A stretch of 44,960 bases of DNA from Lachnospiraceae bacterium (GTDB taxonomy: Bacteria; Bacillota; Clostridia; Lachnospirales; Lachnospiraceae): positions 1 to 44,960 of the forward strand of contig JAQXJP010000030.1 in assembly GCA_029008875.1 (NCBI GenBank). Reading direction: 5' to 3'. The notes under the pieces are model-generated. The model had not been told where the DNA came from. It did no database searches and saw only the letters and a list, made by a program, of their open reading frames with translations. Position numbers and translations under genes: made by a program. How positions within the stretch are numbered: the stretch's first letter is position 1; every line of letters begins with the position of its first letter. Of this stretch, positions 24,826 to 31,567 are shown piece by piece.

Positions 24826-26061
24826 TCAGACGCCGCTTTCCCACCCAGTTTCTCTCACATCCTGCCCATGCTTGCTGTCGGACAAATAACTCTTGGAAAA
24901 AGGCCATCTTCCCCACAATTTTTCCAAAAACTCCCCCACCGGTACTTCCCCGTCCTCCAAAAGCATCTTGTGCCCCGTCTCGTTCAGATGGGTCACAAAC
25001 AGACTGCGTGTGTGGGGAATGTCTGCGTCGGCAAGGTCCGCCTCCATGTATTTGACAAAGGCCTCCATATCCGGATGCTTTGCAAACCGCAGGGTTCCCT
25101 GCCAATCGTTGGGAATGTTGGTGGCATCCTTTATGCTGCCGCGAAATCCCTCATCCGTAATCTCACAGGGAAGAGGTCCCGCCCCGTGTCTTGTCACGTA
25201 GCTTCGGGTCACATAGACCATCTCCGGAGCTTCCTCCGGGAGATAGTTCCTGCAGAAGGCCACCGGATTATGGCAGCCTGTCTTGGAGGGGGTGGTGTAG
25301 GGATAAAATTCCCTGCAATCGTTGTCCAAAAGCAGCCCCTGGGCTCCCTCAAATAGGATCTCCCCGTAGGGGGAAAAATCAAAGTTCTGCCCTCCCAGGT
25401 CCACCAGCCGAATCCTCTCCGCCGCACGGTGCATCTGTTCCGAGACCGCAAGCAGGATTCCGTCGTCCCGAAGCAGTTCGCCATACTCCCCCGCCTCGGA
25501 CAGGGAGAGCCTGATTTTCTGTAGCCGCATGGGCAGATACTCTCTTCGAATTCTCCCCATCAGGGACGCACTCTCCTCGGCGCTCTGGCCCACAAACTCC
25601 TTTAGAAGCAGGGCAAATTCCGGGTTTTCGCAGCGGTTCACCGCCTCGTTGATTCCCATGCCGCAGCTTCCGTGCCGGTGCTTTCCCCTGGCGGTTTCCG
25701 CCGCCATGTTTAGGAGCACATCGTCGATGAGCACCAGCCTGCAGTTTCCCTGGGCCAGGATGTCCGGCACGAGACCGAACTGCCCCCGGAAATCCTGCCG
25801 TTCCTCCTCCACCTTGTACAGATCCGGCAGAAAGGTATCCGCCCAAAAGGTATCTGCGCCCGCGAAGGATCCGGAGGAGAGCTGATGAAAGATAAATCGG
25901 CCGGCCGGTCTATCCACGGTGTGCCCCGCCTGGGCCCCGCCGTTGTGCCTGATCACCAGTGCGCGCTCCCCCCGGGACTTTGCCCGCTCCGCGAAATAAT
26001 CCACCGCCAGGCCCTTTCCCTCATCTCCGTAATTTTTTCCCACAATAATATGTATCTTCAT
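24826..26061 (-). CDS. Divergent adenylosuccinate synthetase (PurA) homologue
   Basis: 411 residues with the PurA fold. It keeps the phosphate loop GDEGKG (12-17, catalytic Asp13), GGAQAGHT (41-48, catalytic His47), FEGAQGLLLD (237-246) and TRHGAGPLP (290-298). Several specificity elements have changed. The GTTGRGIGP stretch reads GSCGMGINE (131-139). The arginine-rich aspartate-binding loop before GW is replaced by TNIPNDW (314-320). The guanine-recognition motif TKLD reads THLN (357-360). The C terminus is shorter. It probably still activates a purine-like oxygen with a nucleotide triphosphate but with a different donor or amine. The start lies 3 bp after the vWA stop with almost no ribosome binding site, suggesting coupling. 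It should not be assumed to be the housekeeping PurA. Confidence 0.8.
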   Translation of the reverse strand: MKIHIIVGKNYGDEGKGLAVDYFAERAKSRGERALVIRHNGGAQAGHTVDRPAGRFIFHQLSSGSFAGADTFWADTFLPDLYKVEEERQDFRGQFGLVPDILAQGNCRLVLIDDVLLNMAAETARGKHRHGSCGMGINEAVNRCENPEFALLLKEFVGQSAEESASLMGRIRREYLPMRLQKIRLSLSEAGEYGELLRDDGILLAVSEQMHRAAERIRLVDLGGQNFDFSPYGEILFEGAQGLLLDNDCREFYPYTTPSKTGCHNPVAFCRNYLPEEAPEMVYVTRSYVTRHGAGPLPCEITDEGFRGSIKDATNIPNDWQGTLRFAKHPDMEAFVKYMEADLADADIPHTRSLFVTHLNETGHKMLLEDGEVPVGEFLEKLWGRWPFSKSYLSDSKHGQDVRETGWESGV

Positions 26062-26064
26062 GTA

Positions 26065-26982
26065 TTAAAAGAATAAAAACTTCTTCCCCGGTTTCAAATC
26101 GATGGCGGCAATGGCCTGGGAGACAACCGCCTTGGCAGCCTCGTCCCACTGATCCAACGCCTTATTCTTATCCATGCCGTTAACCATCTGCATGATGGTG
26201 GTGATCAACTGCGGAATGTACTCCACATCATCCGGCTTCAGCACCGCATACCGGTGTCCCAGGATCTTGTCCAAGTTTGCCAAGACATCCCGCGTTCTCT
26301 GCGGATATTTATCCAAAAAGATATGGAATACCTCATACTTCTCGCTTGCCGCCTCAAACAGTTCCTGGGAGGAATAGACCTCCTGCTCCACATCATCGTC
26401 AAATACCCTCTTAATCTCATCCTTGGTCAGTTCCATATGGCAGGGCTCATCCCCGATGGTGAACAGAAATCCCTTTTTCCCGCGCTTCTCAAAACAATCC
26501 GTTCTGGTGTGCTTGGCAGCAAAATACCATAGCAGATGGTAGGACTCCCCGCCATTTCCGCCTCCTCTTCCTTCCAGCCACAGATCCAGAAGTTGCTCCG
26601 CAATGCGGATGTCCGCCTCAAACTGGGTCACCTGGAGAGGCCCCATGTCGCTCTTGGAGTCTCCGATTGCCGCACACAGGATATGCGGGTTGGTCACCGG
26701 CTGCTTCTCCAACAGGTTGGTTACCGTAGCGTTCAGGGAATTCTTGGCCAGTTCCTCCGCCAGATATCCCATGGAGCCTGTCACATCAAATCCAATCATC
26801 ACCGGGGTTGCCTCCGGAGAATCCTCGGAGTCGCAGGACTCCCTCACATTCACAAATCGGGGATCAAAGCGCTCATCCACGCTGTGCTTTTGAAAAATCT
26901 GGGATGCGCTGGCATTCGATGTGATATTTCTGCTGTTTTTCAGTTTGGACCAATCGCTGGCCGTATAACTTCCTCTTCCCAT
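26065..26982 (-). CDS. von Willebrand factor A domain protein
   Basis: 305 residues from the ATG at 26982 (AAGGAG seven bases upstream; the in-frame ATG at 27000 lacks one). The MIDAS metal site begins DVTGS (Asp66, Thr68, Ser70) in a hydrophobic beta strand, and TIGDEPCH provides a later conserved GD. There is no signal peptide or membrane helix, so it is cytosolic. The first 50 residues (GRGSYTASDWSKLKNSRNIT) are polar and of unknown role. Such proteins usually act as metal-dependent binding scaffolds. It lies between a pseudokinase gene and the PurA homologue in one strand-consistent run, so the three products probably work together. Confidence 0.8.
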   Translation of the reverse strand: MGRGSYTASDWSKLKNSRNITSNASASQIFQKHSVDERFDPRFVNVRESCDSEDSPEATPVMIGFDVTGSMGYLAEELAKNSLNATVTNLLEKQPVTNPHILCAAIGDSKSDMGPLQVTQFEADIRIAEQLLDLWLEGRGGGNGGESYHLLWYFAAKHTRTDCFEKRGKKGFLFTIGDEPCHMELTKDEIKRVFDDDVEQEVYSSQELFEAASEKYEVFHIFLDKYPQRTRDVLANLDKILGHRYAVLKPDDVEYIPQLITTIMQMVNGMDKNKALDQWDEAAKAVVSQAIAAIDLKPGKKFLFF

Positions 26983-27077
26983 TTCGTTCTCCTTTTCCAC
27001 GATTCATGCTTTTTCATATTGTATACATCCACGCCCCGTCCCATGAACATATTGGGCGTTCGTTTTCATCTGCGACA

Positions 27078-28025
27078 TCACTTGTCTTTGTATATCTTGC
27101 TGTCGTCCGTCTCCATCTTCACGAAGCGCCGCTCTCCGAAGGACGCCTCCAAAGCCTGATCCCACAGTGCGAAATCCTCGTAGGCATCCTCCATGGGCTT
27201 TTGCTTCAAAAACTTCTCCATGGGGGCCGGGACTTTGTCCGAAGAGTCCAGAATCTCCAACCCTACCTGCCGCAGTTGAACCAGATTCTCCGTCATGCGA
27301 CAGATGTGGGAACGGTCTCCATCGTATTGATTTTTGCGAACCGCATACTCGTACCCGCCGTACAACATGGCACAGTGTTCATAGGGGTTGATAAATATGG
27401 TGTCCGGGTTGATGTGAAGATGCACAATCCCGCTGTATTCCAGCACACAGCACAGATTCTCCAGCCTGCTGACAATCCATGCCACCTGTCTGGGCGGAAG
27501 GGTCCCGAACAGGCTTAAGGGATACTCATCCACCCCCTTCTCTATCACCAGCATGGTTCTGCCGTCCGCTAGGATATATCCTCCCGAAATTCGGGGGAAG
27601 AAATCCGAGAGACTCTTGGAATCCGCCGCCGGAAATGCCAATGCATTCACCATATCCCGGTAATTCTGGCACTGTAACGTATATTCCTCCCGGAACACAT
27701 ATATGACATTGCTTCTGGCCACATAGGTATCCGCGTACTTGCCCGACACCTTGTGCATATAGCGGATCTCAACGGTGTTGCCATCGGCGCACGCAAACTG
27801 CTGCGCCCGGGCTTTTTCCCACAGCTTATCCGCCGCCACCCTGCGCTCATACTCCCGGTTGCTCCCGGCCAGAAAACTCTGCATCTGCCGGTAAAAGTCC
27901 GTGTAAAAATCCGTATCCTCCCGCTTGAGCACATACTGACTGCCACAGAAATGGCATACTGCCCTGCAAGCCGACGGGTCGATGACCATGGCTCCACCAC
28001 AACTTGCACACACTAGTTCTCTCAC
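27078..28025 (-). CDS. Zinc-ribbon protein with degenerate protein-kinase-like domain
   Basis: 315 residues from a GTG start at 28025 (AAAGGA seven bases upstream). Residues 6-27 form a zinc ribbon, CASCGG...CHFCG. The region from about 100 to 270 looks like a kinase fold: a hinge-like strand (RTMLVIEKG), a long helix (RQVAWIVSRLENLCCVLEYS), and a catalytic-loop equivalent HLHINPDTIFI (202-212). Here the HRD aspartate is His, and DFG is replaced by LYGGYEYA (221-228). No glycine loop is visible. A catalytically dead kinase or a nucleotide-independent scaffold is likely. It is the first gene before the vWA and PurA-like genes and has its own promoter. Confidence 0.6.
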   Translation of the reverse strand: MRELVCASCGGAMVIDPSACRAVCHFCGSQYVLKREDTDFYTDFYRQMQSFLAGSNREYERRVAADKLWEKARAQQFACADGNTVEIRYMHKVSGKYADTYVARSNVIYVFREEYTLQCQNYRDMVNALAFPAADSKSLSDFFPRISGGYILADGRTMLVIEKGVDEYPLSLFGTLPPRQVAWIVSRLENLCCVLEYSGIVHLHINPDTIFINPYEHCAMLYGGYEYAVRKNQYDGDRSHICRMTENLVQLRQVGLEILDSSDKVPAPMEKFLKQKPMEDAYEDFALWDQALEASFGERRFVKMETDDSKIYKDK

Positions 28026-28074
28026 ATTTTTATCCTTTCTTGGCTAATTTTCGCCGTCCGAGATGATAACCACT

Positions 28075-28103
28075 ATTTTATCTCAAATGAGCCATTTTAA
28101 CAA
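28075..28103 (-). promoter_or_regulatory. Promoter of the pseudokinase/vWA/PurA-like gene run
   Basis: On the minus strand -35 TTGTTA (28103-28098), a 17-bp spacer and -10 TAAAAT (28080-28075) lie about 50 bp upstream of the GTG at 28025. Confidence 0.5.
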
Positions 28104-28178
28104 TCCACCTTAAGTCGGAATTACAAATTTCCTTCCAGATTTTATGAGGAGAGTTGTCATTTCCTTTTTGATGAAAAA

Positions 28179-28284
28179 AGTGTACAATGAATGTAATGCT
28201 TGACTTCAAGAAATAGTGTGCAATGAATGTAATACTTGACTTCAAGAAATAGTGTACAATGAATATAATATTTGTCTACAAGGG
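28179..28284 (+). repeat. Three tandem 36-bp repeats upstream of exoA
   Basis: Copies at 28179-28214 and 28215-28250 differ at two positions; a third, diverged copy runs from 28251 to about 28284. Each begins AGTGTACAATGAATGTAAT and contains the palindrome CTTGA-CT-TCAAG; copy 3 has TTGT-CT-ACAA at that place. They sit directly before the exoA ribosome binding site. TATAAT in the last copy (28264-28269) may be the -10 of exoA, but no good -35 lies at normal spacing. Confidence 0.75.
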
Positions 28285-28293
28285 AGAAAAAAT

Positions 28294-29058
28294 ATGTCTA
28301 ACAAGAAAATGATCTCATGGAATGTCAACGGATTGCGAGCCTGCATCACCAAAGGTTTTGTAGATTTCTTCGAGGCGGCAGATGCCGATATCTTCTGTCT
28401 GCAGGAGACCAAATTGTCCCAGGGGCAATTGGATTGGTCCCCGGTAGGCTACCATGCCTACTGGAATTATGCCGAGAAGAAGGGCTATTCCGGAACCGCT
28501 GTCTTTTCCAAGGAGGCGCCCCTCTCTGTAAGCTACGGAATCGGAATCGAGGAGCATGACCATGAGGGCCGGGTCATCACTTTGGAATTTGACAACTTCT
28601 ACTTCGTCACGGTTTACACTCCCAATTCCAAACGGGAGCTGGAGCGGCTGAACTACCGCATGCACTGGGAGGACGATTTCCGCGCTTATCTCTTGTCTTT
28701 GGACGCAAAAAAACCGGTGATTGTCACCGGCGATATGAATGTAGCCCACGAGGAAATCGATTTGAAAAATCCCAAAACCAACCACCAGAACGCAGGCTTC
28801 ACGGACCAGGAGCGGGAAAAAATGACCGCCCTTCTGGACAGCGGATTTGTGGATACCTTCCGCCATTTCTATCCGGATGCAACCGGCATCTACTCCTGGT
28901 GGTCCTACATGTTCAAATCCCGGGAGAAGAACGCCGGCTGGCGCATCGACTATTTCCTCACATCCAAGCGGCTGACCGACTCTTTACAGGATGCCCAAAT
29001 CTACACGGAAGTCATGGGTTCGGACCACTGTCCCGTAGGGCTGATGCTGGATATCTAG
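28294..29058 (+). CDS. exoA: Exodeoxyribonuclease III / AP endonuclease
   Basis: 254 residues, the family size. It cleaves DNA at abasic sites and removes 3' blocking groups. Family motifs are MISWNVNGLRACI, CLQETKL (metal-binding Glu), YSGTAVFSK, GDMNVAHEEID (catalytic Asp and Asn), SWWSYMF and the final GSDHCPVGL with the catalytic Asp-His. The chosen ATG at 28294 has AAGGGAG upstream; the frame extends further left but into the repeats. The gene is convergent with the small membrane protein gene, with only 4 bp between stop codons and no visible terminator. Confidence 0.95.
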   Translation: MSNKKMISWNVNGLRACITKGFVDFFEAADADIFCLQETKLSQGQLDWSPVGYHAYWNYAEKKGYSGTAVFSKEAPLSVSYGIGIEEHDHEGRVITLEFDNFYFVTVYTPNSKRELERLNYRMHWEDDFRAYLLSLDAKKPVIVTGDMNVAHEEIDLKNPKTNHQNAGFTDQEREKMTALLDSGFVDTFRHFYPDATGIYSWWSYMFKSREKNAGWRIDYFLTSKRLTDSLQDAQIYTEVMGSDHCPVGLMLDI

Positions 29059-29062
29059 TCAG

Positions 29063-29347
29063 TTAACGGAATAATCTCTGCAACATAACGGTTCTGTCCA
29101 AGGAGGACATGGTGCCAAGGTATGTAAAGGTGCCCACCACCGCAAGCACATACACCGCGGACAGAACCAACGCAATCATCATTGCCATCGCAAAAATAAC
29201 TTCCGCCATGATGTCGCACAGCAGTTGCCCGTTTGCATCCGTGGGAGATATTATTTTGTAGATCAATCCCCCGCCAATCAACAGCAGGTTGCTGAGTACC
29301 AGCACAATTGCACAGATTGCGATTGCGCGAATCTTTTGTTTCTTCAT
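29063..29347 (-). CDS. Small membrane protein (94 residues)
   Basis: Two hydrophobic segments (IRAIAICAIVLVLSNLLLIG, about 6-28, and the MAEVIFAMAMMIALVLSAVY region, about 47-72) separated by a short polar stretch. The basic N terminus MKKQKIR suggests an N-in topology. I do not recognise a family. The ribosome binding site GGGGG overlaps the stop codon of the VOC gene 10 bp upstream, so the two are co-expressed. Confidence 0.6.
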   Translation of the reverse strand: MKKQKIRAIAICAIVLVLSNLLLIGGGLIYKIISPTDANGQLLCDIMAEVIFAMAMMIALVLSAVYVLAVVGTFTYLGTMSSLDRTVMLQRLFR

Positions 29348-29357
29348 AATGTGCCCC

Positions 29358-29741
29358 CTAAACAGTTATCTCTATCTGATTTCCTTCCACCGCCACGATG
29401 CAGCTCTCATAGTAGCCGTCCCCGGTGGTTCTGGGGCCGCTCACCACTTCATACCCATCCTGCTTCAACCGCATTGTCAGCGCATCCACCTTCTCCTTGC
29501 TTCCCACGGAAAATGCCACATGGATCAGACCGGTTCTGCGCAGGGGTTTTCCCACATCCTCCACCTGCGGGTGATTCATAATCTCCAATCTCGCCCCATC
29601 GGAAAAGGACAGAAAATAAGAGCGAAAATCCGTAGTTTCATTGTGGTACTCCTCCCCACAGGTCGCCTCAAAGTATTTGACAAAAAAATCCCTTGCACCC
29701 TCCAAATCATTTACATACATCGCCACATGCTCAATCCTCAT
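29358..29741 (-). CDS. VOC/glyoxalase-fold protein
   Basis: 127 residues from the ATG at 29741 (GGAGGAG upstream). The sequence shows the paired beta-alpha-beta-beta-beta units of the vicinal-oxygen-chelate fold: MRIEHVAMYVNDLEGARDFF with His5, Glu in ARLEIM, His in GLIHVAFSVG, and Glu in GNQIEITV. These are the usual four metal ligands of glyoxalase I-like enzymes. The exact substrate is unknown. The frame continues upstream to 29873 without a ribosome binding site and enters the repeat tract, so that extension is not counted as coding. Confidence 0.8.
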   Translation of the reverse strand: MRIEHVAMYVNDLEGARDFFVKYFEATCGEEYHNETTDFRSYFLSFSDGARLEIMNHPQVEDVGKPLRRTGLIHVAFSVGSKEKVDALTMRLKQDGYEVVSGPRTTGDGYYESCIVAVEGNQIEITV

Positions 29742-29829
29742 CCCGCTTCTCCTCCCGATTCTCCTCCCACGGCTGTCCAGAACATTTTCTTCTTTTCTGC
29801 ATACAGATACAAAATTCTTTTCTTTTTGA

Positions 29830-30120
29830 ATCCTTTTGGGCAAAAACTCATTTTTGAGATCCTTTTCACCCAAAAATTTCGGCTCCGCCTATTTTTTCGG
29901 TCCCATTTTTACTGCTTTTGGGCAAAAACTCATTTTCCAGGGTATTTCCGCCCAAAAAATTCATCTCTGGAAATTTTTTCCTACAATCCTGAGTCATTTT
30001 TGGGCGTAAATCTGATTTTTGGCTCACTTTGCCCAAACGCGCTTGTTTCGCCCACTTTTTCGACTTTTTTCGCTCCGTTTTTGGGTGTAAATTAGTTTGT
30101 TCAGCCCTTTTTGCCCAAGC
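29830..30120. repeat. Degenerate 82-bp tandem repeat with GGGC/GCCC hairpins
   Basis: Four units begin with TTTTGGGC or a close variant; their GGG triplets are at 29838, 29920, 30002 and 30083, giving periods of 82, 82 and 81 bp. Each unit also carries a downstream inverted half, CCCAAAA or GCCCAAA (29869, 29951, 30031, 30113), so each can form a stem with a roughly 28-base loop. A possible fifth, weak unit is TTTTGGA at 30164. Confidence 0.6.
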
Positions 30121-30209
30121 ACAATGGTTCTGTCTGTTTCTATCCTTCAGTACGCAGATGCTATTTTGGATAGAGCTATCCAGATGCTTTCATTGTATCA
30201 TACCATGCG

Positions 30210-30305
30210 CTCAATGCCTATACATCGATCCGTGTTCTCATACGTCGATTCATGACCTCATACGTCAGTCCGTGCTCTCATGCGTCAATCCGCGGTATCG
30301 CATAA
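30210..30305. repeat. 20-bp tandem repeat
   Basis: Units of exactly 20 bp run from 30230, 30250, 30270 and 30290, with consensus CCGTGCTCTCATACGTCAGT. A degenerate unit precedes at 30210 and the last is partial. No reading frame or function is apparent. Confidence 0.6.
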
Positions 30306-30357
30306 ATAAAAAAGACCTGCAAAACATATAATCTCTCCACATGTTCTGCAGGTCTTT
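30305..30357 (-). terminator. Rho-independent terminator of ddh
   Basis: On the minus strand AAAGACCTGCAGAACAT (30357-30341), a 13-base loop and ATGTTTTGCAGGTCTTT (30327-30311) form a 17-bp stem with one G-U pair, followed by a T-rich tail. It lies past the 33-bp repeats, about 110 bp after the ddh stop. Confidence 0.8.
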
Positions 30358-30393
30358 CCTTACAACCCTCTCACAATCCATCTGCAATTCCTT

Positions 30394-30480
30394 GCGCACC
30401 TTACATCAAAGAAGTTGGCAATCCCCGCGCACCTTACATCAAAGAAGTTGGCAATCCCTTGCACCTACTTACAATAAATG
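30394..30480 (-). repeat. 33-bp direct repeat at the 3' end of ddh
   Basis: Two identical 33-bp copies (30394-30426 and 30427-30459; GCGCACCTTACATCAAAGAA then GTTGGCAATCCCC/CCCTT) lie just after the ddh stop. A third, diverged copy (GCACCTACTTACAA) overlaps the stop codon. Confidence 0.7.
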
Positions 30481-31452
30481 AGCTCTCAATTCCTCCCCGC
30501 TCAAATCGGACAGATAAGCCGGTGCAATGTCAAATACGGTCTTGCATCCACACTGGCCTTCCTGATTCAGACGATACACAGCTCTTGCGTATGCCGCAAT
30601 TACGGAACCGGTAAACTCCGGGTTGGAATCCAAAGTCAGCTTGTACTCCACCACATGAGTATGCTCGTTGTTCATGCCGGTAACACCGGTACGAATCACG
30701 CTCCCCCCGTGAGGAAGTCCGCTGTGGTTCACCTTCATCTCCTCTTCCGTAATAAAATGTACGGTAGTATCATAATCGGCAAAATAGTTTGGCATGGTCT
30801 TGATCTCATTCTCGATTCTGCCAAGATCAGCACCTTCCTCCGCCACCACAAAGCACTCTCTCACATGCTTCTCCCTGGTGGTAAGTTCCGGTTGTTTTCC
30901 CTCTCTCACTGCCTCCATGGCAGCCTCCACAGGGATGGTGTACTGTCTGCAATCCTTCACGCCATCAATGCGTCGAACGGCATCGGAATGACCCTGGCTC
31001 ACGCCCTTACCCCAGAATGTATAATCCTTGCCATCCGGCAAGATGCAATTTGCATACAGTCTGTTCAGAGAAAACATGCCCGGATCCCATCCGCAGGAGA
31101 TCACACAGGTCTTTCCGGAAGCCTTTGCAGCGGCGTCCACGTTTGCAAAATGCTCCGGTATCCGCGCGTGGGTGTCGAAGCTGTCCACCACGTTGTACAG
31201 TGCCGCATACTTTGGTGTCTGCTGTGGCAAATCGGTGGCACTTCCTCCGCAGAGAACCAGCACATCAATCTGATCCTGCATATCGGCAAGAGCATCCTCG
31301 TGGTAAACCGGCACACCCTCTGTGGCAACGGAAACACTTGCCGGATCTCTTCTGGTAAACACAGCCGTCAACTCCATATCCTTGTTCTTTGCGATTGCGC
31401 ACTCCACGCCTTTTCCCAAATTTCCATATCCAAAAATTCCTACTCTAATCAT
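30469..31452 (-). CDS. ddh: meso-Diaminopimelate D-dehydrogenase
   Basis: A 327-residue NADPH enzyme that makes meso-diaminopimelate from tetrahydrodipicolinate in one step, a short route to lysine and cell-wall precursor. The N-terminal dinucleotide fold has VGIFGYGNLGKGVE (4-17). SCGWDPGMFSLNRLYAN, FWGKGVSQGHSDA and later LPHGGSVIRTG are typical Ddh substrate-site segments. The family length is about 326. AAGGAG precedes the ATG. It is preceded by the TraX-like gene (115-bp gap with two 16-bp direct repeats) and followed by 33-bp repeats and a terminator. Confidence 0.93.
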   Translation of the reverse strand: MIRVGIFGYGNLGKGVECAIAKNKDMELTAVFTRRDPASVSVATEGVPVYHEDALADMQDQIDVLVLCGGSATDLPQQTPKYAALYNVVDSFDTHARIPEHFANVDAAAKASGKTCVISCGWDPGMFSLNRLYANCILPDGKDYTFWGKGVSQGHSDAVRRIDGVKDCRQYTIPVEAAMEAVREGKQPELTTREKHVRECFVVAEEGADLGRIENEIKTMPNYFADYDTTVHFITEEEMKVNHSGLPHGGSVIRTGVTGMNNEHTHVVEYKLTLDSNPEFTGSVIAAYARAVYRLNQEGQCGCKTVFDIAPAYLSDLSGEELRAHLL

Positions 31453-31491
31453 CTTTCTCTCCTTTTTCTTATTCTTTTATGAAATCATGCC

Positions 31492-31529
31492 AATCCGCAA
31501 TTCCAGTATTGATAATCCGCAATTCCAGT
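31492..31529 (-). repeat. Direct repeat upstream of ddh
   Basis: AATCCGCAATTCCAGT occurs at 31492-31507 and 31514-31529, a period of 22 bp, in the 115-bp gap before ddh. Two helical turns of spacing would suit a regulator-binding pair, but no promoter at normal spacing is clear. Confidence 0.5.
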
Positions 31530-31567
31530 TTTGCCATTTCGAAATCTCTATATTTCCCGTTCAAGCG

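Larger units (their letters stand above)
29742..30468. other. Repeat-rich intergenic region without a gene
   Basis: No convincing gene in 727 bp. It holds an 82-bp degenerate tandem repeat (29830-30120), a 20-bp tandem repeat (30210-30305), the ddh terminator (30311-30357) and a 33-bp direct repeat (30394-30459). Confidence 0.6.

Noticed and set aside
24826..26061. PurZ, the phage-type synthetase for diaminopurine DNA
   Set aside because: The catalytic Asp of GDEGKG is kept, whereas PurZ enzymes change this position. The neighbourhood also has no phage genes.
28179..28284. CRISPR array at the exoA repeats, or at the 33-bp repeats near ddh
   Set aside because: The repeats are directly contiguous without spacers, have few copies, and no cas gene is present.
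29742..29873. N-terminal extension of the VOC protein to 29873
   Set aside because: No ribosome binding site supports it, it enters the repeat tract, and the VOC fold starts at the ATG at 29741.
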